Of a stretch of 64,000 nt of DNA, positions 51,925-62,806 are shown in pieces; position 1 is the first letter of the stretch, and every line of letters starts with the position of its first letter. The position numbers and the translations under genes are program-made. Where the stretch lies: the NCBI GenBank assembly GCA_019918135.1, contig WBZZ01000144.1, positions 30,001 to 94,000 on the forward strand. The letters are read 5' to 3'. A model generated the notes under the pieces. That model was not told where the DNA came from, did no database searches, and saw nothing but the letters and a program-made list of their open reading frames with translations. Origin of the DNA: Paulinella micropora. Its lineage: Eukaryota > Cercozoa > Imbricatea > Euglyphida > Paulinellidae.

Positions 51925-54748
51925 GAAGAAGAATGAAGAAGAAGAATGAAGAAGAAGAATCAAGAAGAAGAATCAAGAAGAAGAAGCAGAAGAAGAAGCA
52001 GAAGAAGAAGCAGAAGAAGAAGAAGAAGAAGAAGCAGAAGCAGAAGAAGAAGAAGAAGAAGAAGAAAGAGAAGAAGGAGAAGAAGAAGAAGGATGAGAAG
52101 GAAAAGTAGTAGTAGTCAGCCGATCCCAACGCATTGTCAGAACACCAAACAGACATAGCAGCAACAGCAACAGCAGGGGCAGATGGGGGCTGTGAAGTGC
52201 ACGAAGAGCTAGATGCGAGGGTGTTAGCTGAAGAGAAGAACTCGGAGACACTACGCTGCGCTCCCGAACCCCTCTCTCTAGCCAGGACGTCCACACTGCG
52301 CGGACGGCCGCGCCGCGCAACATCAACGTCACTTGGGGGAGAGGGTGGGACAGAAGCTGATGGAACCTCAGTGAGGTCAATCACCTCCTCGCCCCCATCC
52401 TCCACCCCAAGCTCCTCCCTTTTACCCTCCCTAGCAGACCAACACTCAGACACATATGATCCAAACAACACATCCAAATTTGGAGGGGGACGCAACGCTG
52501 TAACCCCTAACAACGCAGCAAGCCTAAAGTTACTGCGGAAGCGCGACTTCCCCTGAAAAAGCTTACAAAACAATCGTGATTGATCCACAGGCGACATATC
52601 ATCCCAACCCTGCCGCACAGAGCCCTCCCGCTCCCGCCCAAGCAACACATCCTCCACCACAACCTCACCGCTTACGACCTCACCACCCTCCTCACTCCCT
52701 CCATCCCCCTCAGCACCCCCCACAGCCATGCCACCGAGCCTCTGCATACTCAGCAACAGCTGCTTACGTCTCCCCTCATGCATGGGGCAATCCCATAAGA
52801 AGTGCGCAAGTGACTCATTGACATCATCATGACAACAGAAGCAGCGAGGGGACATGCCACTGACCAACTTGCTGCGGTACAACCGAAGGCGGTTGTTGCA
52901 GCTGAGCAACCTTCTCCGAAGCAGATTATAATGTGCATCATCAAGGGCTACCCATCTTGGGAACTCCTTAGTTCCAAAGACTTGTCTTAGGATGACTCGC
53001 AGGCCATCAGTAAGATCGCTGCCTGCCTCTCGCTTGTCCCACATCAGTTGCTGCACCATCTTGACGTCCTGCTGAAGGGCCCACTTGTCCACAGTCGAAC
53101 ACCAACCCTCGAGGTCCTTCTCTGAGCTATTTAGAAGCTCCTGAAGCCCTTGTTTTAGATCCATTGAGTCCCTGATAGCGCCTTCGGCCTCCGCAGTCCA
53201 GTCGGATTTGACTTGAGATGCGATGACAGGAAATCGCTTCTCCGGTAGAACACGCAGCCGTCCATAGAACTTCAGTTGCGCCGCCCGCCGCAAACGCTCC
53301 GCACTCAAAGAGCGGGCCAGAAAGAGTGTAATCCACTTGCTTGTCTTAGGGCTGATGCCGAGAATCATCCTCATGGGGCGCAGCATTGCTGCCTCCAGCT
53401 TGGTGAGCTGCGATACGGGGGCACGCCAGACATCGAAGGCGTACTTCAGCTTGGTCCCCACAAGTTGATTCCAGCACATGAGACGATACCTAGCTTGTAT
53501 CTCACCTGCACACCACAAAGAGTACCAACCTGCGGTGGCGACTTCAGTGACACGCGTAGCCCGCAGGGCCTGCTCCTTCCACTTCAGGTCGTCGGTGATA
53601 ACCACTCCCAGGTACTTGTACTGACTGGTGACACAAAGCTTCTGGCCGCGAAACCACACCACGGGCTCACCTCGCTCCCTGATACTTGGTCGTTTCGCCT
53701 TGCTCGACGTGTAAATGGGCATGATTTCCGTCTTGCCGGGCTTCAAGTTGACTTCCAGCCGGTAATCTTCCGCGAACTTGGCCACAACATTGACCACCTT
53801 CTGGAGCTCGGTGCGACTGTGAGCGATGAGGGCCACGTCGTCCGCGTATAGAAGTGCCTTGATGTCGTTCAGCCGCTTCACATCCGTGATCTTAAGGGCA
53901 CTCGCCAGCCGATCACACAGCTCATCCATAAAGACGTTGAAGAGTGTGGGAGAGAGAGGGGACCCCTGTTGGACGCCTAAACCCTCCAGTACTTCGGGGG
54001 TGAGTGCTCCATCAACTAGCACTTGCGACGAAGTCTGCTCGTAGCACCTGCGTAGCGTGCGCCAGAACTTGCCCCTTACACCCAGCTTCCAGAGCCTCTC
54101 AAATAGGCCATCTCTCCAAACAGACGGGAAAGCCTTGCGTAGATCGACGAACAGGACATACGACTCCCGCTTCTGCTGCTGACGCCCCTTCAAACTCTGC
54201 CAAAGGGTAAAGACCTGATCCGTAGTGCGACGCCCCGGGCGGAAGCCTCCCTGCTCTGGACGTAGCTTATCCGGGCCATCCACGAAGAGCGTTAGACGAG
54301 TAGCTAATAAGGACAGATACAGCTTACCAAGGCAACTAATAATCGAGATATCCCTCCAGTTGTCAGGATCCGTAGGATCCCCACCCTTGGGGATATTGAC
54401 GATGATTCCCTTGCCCCAAGCTTTTGGAGTCCTCTCGGCTTCTCGAATCCAGTTGAAGTACTGCGTTAAGTAGCCATTGATGTAGGCGCCGCCATACTTG
54501 AGCATCTCGTTCTTCACTTTGTCCTCGCCACAAGCTTTGTGGTTATTCAGGGCACGTTGCCTTGCAAGGACCTCCTCTTGCGTGAACGGCTTGTCCAGCT
54601 CTTCGCAAGTGTCTTCACCTACTTCGTGCTCCTTCATAGCCCGGGCCACCTCATCTCTAAAGCGATCGTTCCAGTGGAACTGCCGCTTAGCTTCGGCTTC
54701 CTCCCACTCCAGCGAGCCTGATATTGCACAGCACCACAACAGCCGCAC
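51911..54748 (-). CDS. LINE reverse transcriptase frame (copy B)
   Basis: An RT frame with no ATG at its start. Motifs: GFRPGRRTTDQVFTLWQ, FVDLRKAFPSVWRDGL, QQGSPLSPTLFNVFMDELCD and LLYADDVALIAHS (catalytic YADD). Then a C-x2-C-x7-H-x4-C knuckle, CFCCHDDVNESLAHFLWDC. The C-terminus reads through the TTC tract into a Phe/Ser-rich tail, probably not functional protein. It overlaps the endonuclease frame by 62 bp in the +1 relation. Confidence 0.85.
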   Translation of the reverse strand: MRLLWCCAISGSLEWEEAEAKRQFHWNDRFRDEVARAMKEHEVGEDTCEELDKPFTQEEVLARQRALNNHKACGEDKVKNEMLKYGGAYINGYLTQYFNWIREAERTPKAWGKGIIVNIPKGGDPTDPDNWRDISIISCLGKLYLSLLATRLTLFVDGPDKLRPEQGGFRPGRRTTDQVFTLWQSLKGRQQQKRESYVLFVDLRKAFPSVWRDGLFERLWKLGVRGKFWRTLRRCYEQTSSQVLVDGALTPEVLEGLGVQQGSPLSPTLFNVFMDELCDRLASALKITDVKRLNDIKALLYADDVALIAHSRTELQKVVNVVAKFAEDYRLEVNLKPGKTEIMPIYTSSKAKRPSIRERGEPVVWFRGQKLCVTSQYKYLGVVITDDLKWKEQALRATRVTEVATAGWYSLWCAGEIQARYRLMCWNQLVGTKLKYAFDVWRAPVSQLTKLEAAMLRPMRMILGISPKTSKWITLFLARSLSAERLRRAAQLKFYGRLRVLPEKRFPVIASQVKSDWTAEAEGAIRDSMDLKQGLQELLNSSEKDLEGWCSTVDKWALQQDVKMVQQLMWDKREAGSDLTDGLRVILRQVFGTKEFPRWVALDDAHYNLLRRRLLSCNNRLRLYRSKLVSGMSPRCFCCHDDVNESLAHFLWDCPMHEGRRKQLLLSMQRLGGMAVGGAEGDGGSEEGGEVVSGEVVVEDVLLGREREGSVRQGWDDMSPVDQSRLFCKLFQGKSRFRSNFRLAALLGVTALRPPPNLDVLFGSYVSECWSAREGKREELGVEDGGEEVIDLTEVPSASVPPSPPSDVDVARRGRPRSVDVLARERGSGAQRSVSEFFSSANTLASSSSCTSQPPSAPAVAVAAMSVWCSDNALGSADYYYFSFSSFFFFSFFSFFFFFFFFCFCFFFFFFFCFFFCFFFCFFFLILLLDSSSSFFFFILLHYYY

Positions 54749-56489
54749 TTGCCGGATTTTCCTGTGGCTTCACCGAATTTTTCCGAAATTCCTCCCACCG
54801 AGCGACCTTTTCCGGCAGCGTACACGCCAGTGAGCCATCCTCCCTTTGCACCGGCGCGGAGACCTTCGTTCTGCGTGCCCCGCCAAGCCGCTTCGCGAGT
54901 AGCCAAAAGCGCTTTGAGGATTGCTCGCGTTGACATTTGACCGCTTCTTCCTGCACTTGCTTGAAGGAGGCGGACTTCTTGGCCCGAGTTGCCTTCCGAA
55001 GTTGCTTGCGGAGCCGTAGCCAATTCAGACGGGCTACCGCATTCGATTCATCCCTCCTGTATGCTGCGTAGGCCTCCCGGCGCTGCTGAATGAGCTCCTT
55101 TAGCTCCCCGTCGAACCAATTGTTGGTGAAACGGGGTCGTATACATCTGGAGCCAAGGACCCGGTGCGCCGCCATTCGGAAGGACTGCGCCACTCGCTCG
55201 GTGACGTCATCTACCACCCGTTGGCTGTCGGCACCACCCGATAGGTCAAGCTCAGGCAGCTGATGCACTCCAAGCTTCTGTAGGCAATGCTGGAATACGT
55301 CATCGAACTTGTCGCGTAGATAATCCAGCGCTTGCTTCGCAGCGTGATCATTACCCGAGACACCAGCACCAATAAGCTTATCAACACAAAAGGACCTGTA
55401 AGGTTTCGCAGCCCGCTTTGGTCGGCGCTGGCCGCTCCACGTCAGTTCGGCCCATACTGCCTTGTGGTCCGTGTCAAGATCATCTTCGCATACTCCGAAC
55501 TTTGCTCCAGCTGCCAAGCCAGGCGACGCGCAGATGTAATCGAGGAGGTGCTTGCCTGTGCCCGTGCCGCGCTGCTCACGCCGGGACCACCAGTAGGACC
55601 CTTCCACTGGGCACGAGAAGCCGCTCAGATTTCGCAGGCCCGTAGCGACGAGGACAGCCGCGAGTCTCTTGCCGTTCTCCGAACGTACCGGTGTTCCCTT
55701 ATCATCGACCTCCCCGTGCTGACCGACGATGCCCTCCTCTTTTCGGCTGCATGCCGGCCCGAGCTTCGCGTTGGCATCCGCCACCGTGACCACAAGACCT
55801 TTGGCTCCAAAAAAAGCTATAGCTGCCTGCCAGGCCGCATACGCCTCTGACGACTCTTCTTCCTGCGTTTCCTGGGGAAAGTAGCCGTTGCCCACATAGA
55901 TATCCTGAGCGCCGGTAACACCCAAGGCGATACGCAGCCACACTTGCTGCCGGTGGTCGATGGGGGCTGACACCAGGTTACAATACGGACCAAGGAAGTT
56001 AGCCACCGCGAATAGAACTCCACCCTTGCAGCGATTTTTCTCGCTGACCTCCGCAGGTTTTCCAAAAATCCGGAATCCATCCAGGCTGCATTTGGAAAGT
56101 TGCTTCTTGCCCATGCGGTGCTCCTGAGCCCCGATGACTAGCCAGCCCTCGTGCTTGTATAATGATGCCCATTCCGCCGTGCCTACGTTGTCGTATCCCG
56201 TTTTACCCTGCCAGTTGTGACTCGCGACGAGTAGCTTGAAGCCGGTATCGAACTGCTTGGAGTGGTGCTTCTTGGCTCGTTTCCGGACCCGACGGCCGCG
56301 CTTGGCTTCCGCCCTCGTGCTGCCCCCCTCTGCAGGTGCTTGCGCAGGTTGGTCCCCCACTGCACTGGCCGCCGATTGCAGGGGCACCATCTGCACATCA
56401 GCACACTCAGACACACACTCAGGTGCATCGGCAGCCGATTCCGAAGACACCACCTGCACATCATTGACACATTCTTCATGCAGAGCCAA
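54687..56489 (-). CDS. LINE ORF2 endonuclease frame (copy B)
   Basis: 600 codons. APE-type motifs as in copy A, complete here through LDTDHKAVWAELTWSGQRRP, followed by a helical linker (RRPKRAAKPYRSFCVDKLIG; QQRREAYAAYRRDE). It begins at a TTG, overlaps ORF1 in the -1 relation and ends 62 bp inside the RT frame. Confidence 0.85.
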   Translation of the reverse strand: MALHEECVNDVQVVSSESAADAPECVSECADVQMVPLQSAASAVGDQPAQAPAEGGSTRAEAKRGRRVRKRAKKHHSKQFDTGFKLLVASHNWQGKTGYDNVGTAEWASLYKHEGWLVIGAQEHRMGKKQLSKCSLDGFRIFGKPAEVSEKNRCKGGVLFAVANFLGPYCNLVSAPIDHRQQVWLRIALGVTGAQDIYVGNGYFPQETQEEESSEAYAAWQAAIAFFGAKGLVVTVADANAKLGPACSRKEEGIVGQHGEVDDKGTPVRSENGKRLAAVLVATGLRNLSGFSCPVEGSYWWSRREQRGTGTGKHLLDYICASPGLAAGAKFGVCEDDLDTDHKAVWAELTWSGQRRPKRAAKPYRSFCVDKLIGAGVSGNDHAAKQALDYLRDKFDDVFQHCLQKLGVHQLPELDLSGGADSQRVVDDVTERVAQSFRMAAHRVLGSRCIRPRFTNNWFDGELKELIQQRREAYAAYRRDESNAVARLNWLRLRKQLRKATRAKKSASFKQVQEEAVKCQREQSSKRFWLLAKRLGGARRTKVSAPVQREDGSLACTLPEKVARWEEFRKNSVKPQENPASAAVVVLCNIRLAGVGGSRS

Positions 56490-57160
56490 GGCGCGATATC
56501 CCGTCGCAGCTTCCTCCTTTCGGACCGCCGCTTCCCATGGATGCGAATAAGCCTTCGGACACGTTCCCTGTCCCTGAACCTGCGCCCAAGGGCCACATTG
56601 ACCCCTCTGCCGAAGAATTTGATATGTTTGAGTTGCTGCAACGCCGTCTGCCTGCTGTCATCGTCCTCGTAGACCAGCTCCAGGTGACGAGACATTCGCT
56701 GGCCTTGCCACTCCATTACCGGGACCACCAGACCAAGACCGCTCATTTTGGAGGCGATCTCCTGTAGATTGGCGCGTTCTGAGAGCCCCCAGACAATCAG
56801 ATTACGCCCGTCCTTGTCGTACCGATCTACCCGCCGGTACCGTCGAGGCGGCGGTGCCATCTGCCATATAGCGCCGCTCGCCTTATGTTGAAGCGCCGAC
56901 CCGTGTGCCAGGTTTGGGGAGGAAGGATGAGGCGCAGCTAAGATAGCCTCTCCACGTGGTTCAGGAATTTCGTCATATACGCGAGCCCTCATCCTCCCAT
57001 CCTGGGACATCGGGCCAGAGCCAGTCGAAGAGGCATTCCCACGGGGATTGTCCAGGTCTTCGGCGATTCTACCTTGTCCCATAAGGGCCACAGTGGTAGC
57101 TCCGTGCTTCGCGTATTTGTAATCCATTGAGAGTAGTAGACGGCCAATGTCGCTGGCCAT
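56183..57160 (-). CDS. LINE ORF1 (copy B)
   Basis: Same protein as copy A with few substitutions (YDEIPEPR versus YDGIPEPR; APWLCM versus APCLYM). Near-identity of three copies indicates recent amplification. Confidence 0.75.
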   Translation of the reverse strand: MASDIGRLLLSMDYKYAKHGATTVALMGQGRIAEDLDNPRGNASSTGSGPMSQDGRMRARVYDEIPEPRGEAILAAPHPSSPNLAHGSALQHKASGAIWQMAPPPRRYRRVDRYDKDGRNLIVWGLSERANLQEIASKMSGLGLVVPVMEWQGQRMSRHLELVYEDDDSRQTALQQLKHIKFFGRGVNVALGRRFRDRERVRRLIRIHGKRRSERRKLRRDIAPWLCMKNVSMMCRWCLRNRLPMHLSVCLSVLMCRWCPCNRRPVQWGTNLRKHLQRGAARGRKPSAAVGSGNEPRSTTPSSSIPASSYSSRVTTGRVKRDTTT

Positions 57161-58153
57161 CACCGCCGCGCCTCTTTACGCCGAGGAAAGCGCCCGTCCA
57201 TGCAAATAGCATCGGCGGTATCTGCAACACACACTACACGCATTTCCGCCGGTGTCACTGGACGCTGCCGCGTCGCTTCGTGCCCTTCGGCGCCCGCCAG
57301 CACCCCCAGCGTCGCCAGAACCTGCCTCACGCACTACACACACTCTCCATCGCATCGCCAACGCCTCTACTCTCATGCCTTATGGACTTTCAGCTGCTCC
57401 TAACAATACACATCATGAGGTACGGGTGTCCCCGAGTGGAGCCAGATCGGACGGCGTGCCGCTGAAACTCCTTCCCCCACGTGGGTATAGAAGGCGCGAA
57501 CCTAGCGGTACCTATAGGGTCTTACAGACAAGTATAGTAATCCCAGCCGAAGCTGCTCAGTTAGAAATGCAACGGTGGAGGGTGTGAATGCATGGGGCAA
57601 GGCACTGCAACGCAGCAAGGCACTGGCAAGGCATTGGGACCGACTGAAGCCCCTCTCCAACGTGCGCTCATCATGTGTTCCAGTTAGGCAACCCCGAAGA
57701 AGCGAAGATAGGGAGGAGACAAAACCCAGATAGGATGAAGATAGGATTAACATGAAGCCGAAATGGAGCCGAGTTGGAACAGGTCAACTCGGCCCCATCT
57801 CGGCTCAATGTGAATCCTATCTTCAACCCATCTCGGTACTGTTTCCTCCGAATGCTCACCTCAACAAGATATCACCAAACCGGAATTGGAAGCCCCCAGG
57901 CATTTACTCGGCAGGAAATTCGACGAAAATGGGCTAACCAGGAAACCAGACCCAAACCAACAGCCAAGAAAAACGAGCCAACCAACAATCCAACAGACAA
58001 CCCCACAACCTGCCTGGCCGAACACCTACCGAGTAAGTGCCCAGTTGAGAGTTGCGCATATCCCGGTGACCGCCCTCCCCAAGCGGTCACCTTCGTGGGG
58101 AGAGGCCCAACCACCTCCTCTTCCCATGGAGTGCCATCTTGTGCACCCCTCCA

Positions 58154-58154
<1 letters not shown>

Positions 58155-58215
<61 letters not shown>

Positions 58216-58228
58216 TTAATAATAATAA
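58155..58228. repeat. AAT microsatellite between LINE copies B and C
   Basis: About 24 AAT units, roughly twice as long as the A/B junction, followed by a GAA tract (58229-58410). Confidence 0.95.
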
Positions 58229-61065
58229 TGAAGAAGAATGAAGAAGAATGAAGAAGAAGAATCAAGAAGAAGAATCAAGAAGAAGAAGCAGAAGAAGAAG
58301 CAGAAGAAGAAGCAGAAGAAGAAGAAGAAGAAGAAGAAGAAGAAGAAGAAGAAGAAGCAGAAGAAGAAGAAGAAGAAGAAGAAGAAAGAGAAGAAGGAGA
58401 AGAAGAAGAAGGATGAGAAGGAAAAGTAGTAGTAGTCAGCCGATCCCAACGCATTGTCAGAACACCAAACAGACATAGCAGCAACAGCAACAGCAGGGAC
58501 AGATGGGGGCTGTGAAGTGCACGAAGAGCTAGATGCGAGGGTGTTAGCTGAAGAGAAGAACTCGGAGACACTACGCTGCGCTCCCGAACACCTCTCTCTA
58601 GCCAGGACGTCCACACTGCGCGGACGGCCGCGCCGCGCAACATCAACGTCACTTGGGGGAGAGGGTGGGACAGAAGCTGATGGAACCTCAGTGAGGTCAA
58701 TCACCTCCTCGCCCCCATCCCCCACCCCAAGCTCCTCCCTTTTACCCTCCCTAGCAGACCAACACTCAGACACATATGATCCAAACAACACATCCAACTT
58801 TGGAGGGGGACGCAACGCTGTAACCCCTAACAACGCAGCAAGCCTAAAGTTACTGCGGAAGCGCGACTTCCCCTGAAAAAGCTTACAAAACAATCGTGAT
58901 TGATCCACAGGCGACATATCATCCCAACCCTGCCGCACAGAGCCCTCCCGCTCCCGCCCAAGCAACACATCCTCCACCACAACCTCACCGCTTACGACCT
59001 CACCACCCTCCTCACTCCCTCCATCCCCCTCAGCACCCCCCACAGCCATGCCACCGAGCCTCTGCATACTCAGCAACAGCTGCTTACGTCTCCCCTCATG
59101 CATGGGGCAATCCCATAAGAAGTGCGCAAGTGACTCATTGACATCATGACAACAGAAGCAGCGAGGGGACATGCCACTGACCAACTTGCTGCGGTACAAC
59201 CGAAGGCGGTTGTTGCAGCTGAGCAACCTTCTCCGAAGCAGATTATAATGTGCATCATCAAGGGCTACCCATCTTGGGAACTCCTTAGTTCCAAAGACTT
59301 GTCTTAGGATGACTCGCAGGCCATCAGTAAGATCGCTGCCTGCCTCTCGCTTGTCCCACATCAGTTGCTGCACCATCTTGACGTCCTGCTGAAGGGCCCA
59401 CTTGTCCACAGTCGAACACCAACCCTCGAGGTCCTTCTCTGAGCTATTTAGAAGCTCCTGAAGCCCTTGTTTTAGATCCATTGAGTCCCTGATAGCGCCT
59501 TCGGCCTCCGCAGTCCAGTCGGATTTGACTTGAGATGCGATGACAGGAAATCGCTTCTCCGGTAGAACACGCAGCCGTCCATAGAACTTCAGTTGCGCCG
59601 CCCGCCGCAAACGCTCCGCACTCAAAGAGCGGGCCAGAAAGAGTGTAATCCACTTGCTTGTCTTAGGGCTGATGCCGAGAATCATCCTCATGGGGCGCAG
59701 CATTGCTGCCTCCAGCTTGGTGAGCTGCGATACGGGGGCACGCCAGACATCGAAGGCGTACTTCAGCTTGGTCCCCACAAGTTGATTCCAGCACATGAGA
59801 CGATACCTAGCTTGTATCTCACCTGCACACCACAAAGAGTACCAACCTGCGGTGGCGACTTCAGTGACACGCGTAGCCCGCAGGGCCTGCTCCTTCCACT
59901 TCAGGTCGTCGGTGATAACCACTCCCAGGTACTTGTACTGACTGGTGACACAAAGCTTCTGGCCGCGAAACCACACCACGGGCTCACCTCGCTCCCTGAT
60001 ACTTGGTCGTTTCGCCTTGCTCGACGTGTAAATGGGCATGATTTCCGTCTTGCCGGGCTTCAAGTTGACTTCCAGCCGGTAATCTTCCGCGAACTTGGCC
60101 ACAACATTGACCACCTTCTGGAGCTCGGTGCGACTGTGAGCGATGAGGGCCACGTCGTCCGCGTATAGAAGTGCCTTGATGTCGTTCAGCCGCTTCACAT
60201 CCGTGATCTTAAGGGCACTCGCCAGCCGATCACACAGCTCATCCATAAAGACGTTGAAGAGTGTGGGAGAGAGAGGGGACCCCTGTTGGACGCCTACACC
60301 CTCCAGTACTTCGGGGGTGAGTGCTCCATCAACTAGCACTTGCGACGAAGTCTGCTCGTAGCACCTGCGTAGCGTGCGCCAGAACTTGCCCCTTACACCC
60401 AGCTTCCAGAGCCTCTCAAATAGGCCATCTCTCCAAACAGACGGGAAAGCCTTGCGTAGATCGACGAACAGGACATACGACTCCCGCTTCTGCTGCTGAC
60501 GCCCCTTCAAACTCTGCCAAAGGGTAAAGACCTGATCCGTAGTGCGACGCCCCGGGCGGAAGCCTCCCTGCTCTGGACGTAGCTTATCCGGGCCATCCAC
60601 GAAGAGCGTTAGACGAGTAGCTAATAAGGACAGATACAGCTTACCAAGGCAACTAATAATCGAGATATCCCTCCAGTTGTCAGGATCCGTAGGATCCCCA
60701 CCCTTGGGGATATTGACGATGATTCCCTTGCCCCAAGCTTTTGGAGTCCTCTCGGCTTCTCGAATCCAGTTGAAGTACTGCGTTAAGTAGCCATTGATGT
60801 AGGCGCCGCCATACTTGAGCATCTCGTTCTTCACTTTGTCCTCGCCACAAGCTTTGTGGTTATTCAGGGCACGTTGCCTTGCAAGGACCTCCTCTTGCGT
60901 GAACGGCTTGTCCAGCTCTTCGCAAGTGTCTTCACCTACTTCGTGCTCCTTCATAGCCCGGGCCACCTCATCTCTAAAGCGATCGTTCCAGTGGAACTGC
61001 CGCTTAGCTTCGGCTTCCTCCCACTCCAGCGAGCCTGATATTGCACAGCACCACAACAGCCGCAC
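58216..61065 (-). CDS. LINE reverse transcriptase frame (copy C)
   Basis: As copy B with small differences: one codon fewer in the Cys/His knuckle (CFCCHDVNES), LEGVGVQQ for LEGLGVQQ. The YADD box is intact. Confidence 0.85.
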   Translation of the reverse strand: MRLLWCCAISGSLEWEEAEAKRQFHWNDRFRDEVARAMKEHEVGEDTCEELDKPFTQEEVLARQRALNNHKACGEDKVKNEMLKYGGAYINGYLTQYFNWIREAERTPKAWGKGIIVNIPKGGDPTDPDNWRDISIISCLGKLYLSLLATRLTLFVDGPDKLRPEQGGFRPGRRTTDQVFTLWQSLKGRQQQKRESYVLFVDLRKAFPSVWRDGLFERLWKLGVRGKFWRTLRRCYEQTSSQVLVDGALTPEVLEGVGVQQGSPLSPTLFNVFMDELCDRLASALKITDVKRLNDIKALLYADDVALIAHSRTELQKVVNVVAKFAEDYRLEVNLKPGKTEIMPIYTSSKAKRPSIRERGEPVVWFRGQKLCVTSQYKYLGVVITDDLKWKEQALRATRVTEVATAGWYSLWCAGEIQARYRLMCWNQLVGTKLKYAFDVWRAPVSQLTKLEAAMLRPMRMILGISPKTSKWITLFLARSLSAERLRRAAQLKFYGRLRVLPEKRFPVIASQVKSDWTAEAEGAIRDSMDLKQGLQELLNSSEKDLEGWCSTVDKWALQQDVKMVQQLMWDKREAGSDLTDGLRVILRQVFGTKEFPRWVALDDAHYNLLRRRLLSCNNRLRLYRSKLVSGMSPRCFCCHDVNESLAHFLWDCPMHEGRRKQLLLSMQRLGGMAVGGAEGDGGSEEGGEVVSGEVVVEDVLLGREREGSVRQGWDDMSPVDQSRLFCKLFQGKSRFRSNFRLAALLGVTALRPPPKLDVLFGSYVSECWSAREGKREELGVGDGGEEVIDLTEVPSASVPPSPPSDVDVARRGRPRSVDVLARERCSGAQRSVSEFFSSANTLASSSSCTSQPPSVPAVAVAAMSVWCSDNALGSADYYYFSFSSFFFFSFFSFFFFFFFFFCFFFFFFFFFFFFFFCFFFCFFFCFFFLILLLDSSSSFFFILLHYYY

Positions 61066-62806
61066 TTGCCGGATTTTCCTGTGGCTTCACCGAATTTTTC
61101 CGAAATTCCTCCCACCGAGCGACCTTTTCCGGCAGCGTACACGCCAGTGAGCCATCCTCCCTTTGCACCGGCGCGGAGACCTTCGTTCTGCGTGCCCCGC
61201 CAAGCCGCTTCGCGAGTAGCCAAAAGCGCTTTGAGGATTGCTCGCGTTGACATTTGACCGCTTCTTCCTGCACTTGCTTGAAGGAGGCGGACTTCTTGGC
61301 CCGAGTTGCCTTCCGAAGTTGCTTGCGGAGCCGTAGCCAATTCAGACGGGCTTCCGCATTCGATTCATCCCTCCTGTATGCTGCGTAGGCCTCCCGGCGC
61401 TGCTGAATGAGCTCCTTTAGCTCCCCGTCGAACCAATTGTTGGTGAAACGGGGTCGTATACATCTGGAGCCAAGGACCCGGTGCGCCGCCATTCGGAAGG
61501 ACTGCGCCACTCGCTCGGTGACGTCATCTACCACCCGTTGGCTGTCGGCACCACCCGATAGGTCAAGCTCAGGCAGCTGATGCACTCCAAGCTTCTGTAG
61601 GCAATGCTGGAATACGTCATCGAACTTGTCGCGTAGATAATCCAGCGCTTGCTTCGCAGCGTGATCATTACCCGAGACACCAGCACCAATAAGCTTATCA
61701 ACACAAAAGGACCTGTAAGGTTTCGCAGCCCGCTTTGGTCGGCGCTGGCCGCTCCACGTCAGTTCGGCCCATACTGCCTTGTGGTCCGTGTCAAGATCAT
61801 CTTCGCATACTCCGAACTTTGCTCCAGCTGCCAAGCCAGGCGACGCGCAGATGTAATCGAGGAGGTGCTTGCCTGTGCCCATGCCGCGCTGCTCACGCCG
61901 GGACCACCAGTAGGACCCTTCCACTGGGCACGAGAAGCCGCTCAGATTTCGCAGGCCCGTAGCGACGAGGACAGCCGCGAGTCTCTTGCCGTTCTCCGAA
62001 CGTACCGGTGTTCCCTTATCATCGACCTCCCCGTGCTGACCGACGATGCCCTCCTCTTTTCGGCTGCATGCCGGCCCGAGCTTCGCGTTGGCATCCGCCA
62101 CCGTGACCACAAGACCTTTGGCTCCAAAAAAAGCTATAGCTGCCTGCCAGGCCGCATACGCCTCTGACGACTCTTCTTCCTGCGTTTCCTGGGGAAAGTA
62201 GCCGTTGCCCACATAGATATCCTGAGCGCCGGTAACACCCAAGGCGATACGCAGCCACACTTGCTGCCGGTGGTCGATGGGGGCTGACACCAGGTTACAA
62301 TACGGACCAAGGAAGTTAGCCACCGCGAATAGAACTCCACCCTTGCAGCGATTTTTCTCGCTGACCTCCGCAGGTTTTCCAAAAATCCGGAATCCATCCA
62401 GGCTGCATTTGGAAAGTTGCTTCTTGCCCATGCGGTGCTCCTGAGCCCCGATGACTAGCCAGCCCTCGTGCTTGTATAATGATGCCCATTCCGCCGTGCC
62501 TACGTTGTCGTATCCCGTTTTACCCTGCCAGTTGTGACTCGCGACGAGTAGCTTGAAGCCGGTATCGAACTGCTTGGAGTGGTGCTTCTTGGCTCGTTTC
62601 CGGACCCGACGGCCGCGCTTGGCTTCCGCCCTCGTGCTGCCCCCCTCTGCAGGTGCTTGCGCAGGTTGGTCCCCCACTGCACTGGCCGCCGATTGCAGGG
62701 GCACCATCTGCACATCAGCACACTCAGACACACACTCAGGTGCATCGGCAGCCGATTCCGAAGACACCACCTGCACATCATTGACACATTCTTCATGCAG
62801 AGGCAA
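61004..62806 (-). CDS. LINE ORF2 endonuclease frame (copy C)
   Basis: Nearly identical to copy B (for example SNAEARLN versus SNAVARLN). The same 62-bp overlap with the RT frame in the same +1 relation is present. Confidence 0.85.
   Translation of the reverse strand: MPLHEECVNDVQVVSSESAADAPECVSECADVQMVPLQSAASAVGDQPAQAPAEGGSTRAEAKRGRRVRKRAKKHHSKQFDTGFKLLVASHNWQGKTGYDNVGTAEWASLYKHEGWLVIGAQEHRMGKKQLSKCSLDGFRIFGKPAEVSEKNRCKGGVLFAVANFLGPYCNLVSAPIDHRQQVWLRIALGVTGAQDIYVGNGYFPQETQEEESSEAYAAWQAAIAFFGAKGLVVTVADANAKLGPACSRKEEGIVGQHGEVDDKGTPVRSENGKRLAAVLVATGLRNLSGFSCPVEGSYWWSRREQRGMGTGKHLLDYICASPGLAAGAKFGVCEDDLDTDHKAVWAELTWSGQRRPKRAAKPYRSFCVDKLIGAGVSGNDHAAKQALDYLRDKFDDVFQHCLQKLGVHQLPELDLSGGADSQRVVDDVTERVAQSFRMAAHRVLGSRCIRPRFTNNWFDGELKELIQQRREAYAAYRRDESNAEARLNWLRLRKQLRKATRAKKSASFKQVQEEAVKCQREQSSKRFWLLAKRLGGARRTKVSAPVQREDGSLACTLPEKVARWEEFRKNSVKPQENPASAAVVVLCNIRLAGVGGSRS

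Larger units (their letters stand above)
51925..58154 (-). mobile_element. LINE copy B, full-length
   Basis: About 6.2 kb, head to tail with A and C. Layout 5'-ORF1-endonuclease-RT-GAA/TTC tract-AAT-3'. The 3' end is a long GAA tract (51925-52090) followed by AAT microsatellite. Reading frames are intact apart from the shift between endonuclease and RT. Confidence 0.9.

Noticed and set aside
51925-52110. A Phe/Ser-rich functional domain at the RT end
   Set aside because: Produced by reading the TTC/GAA tract; length differs between copies and it carries no motif.
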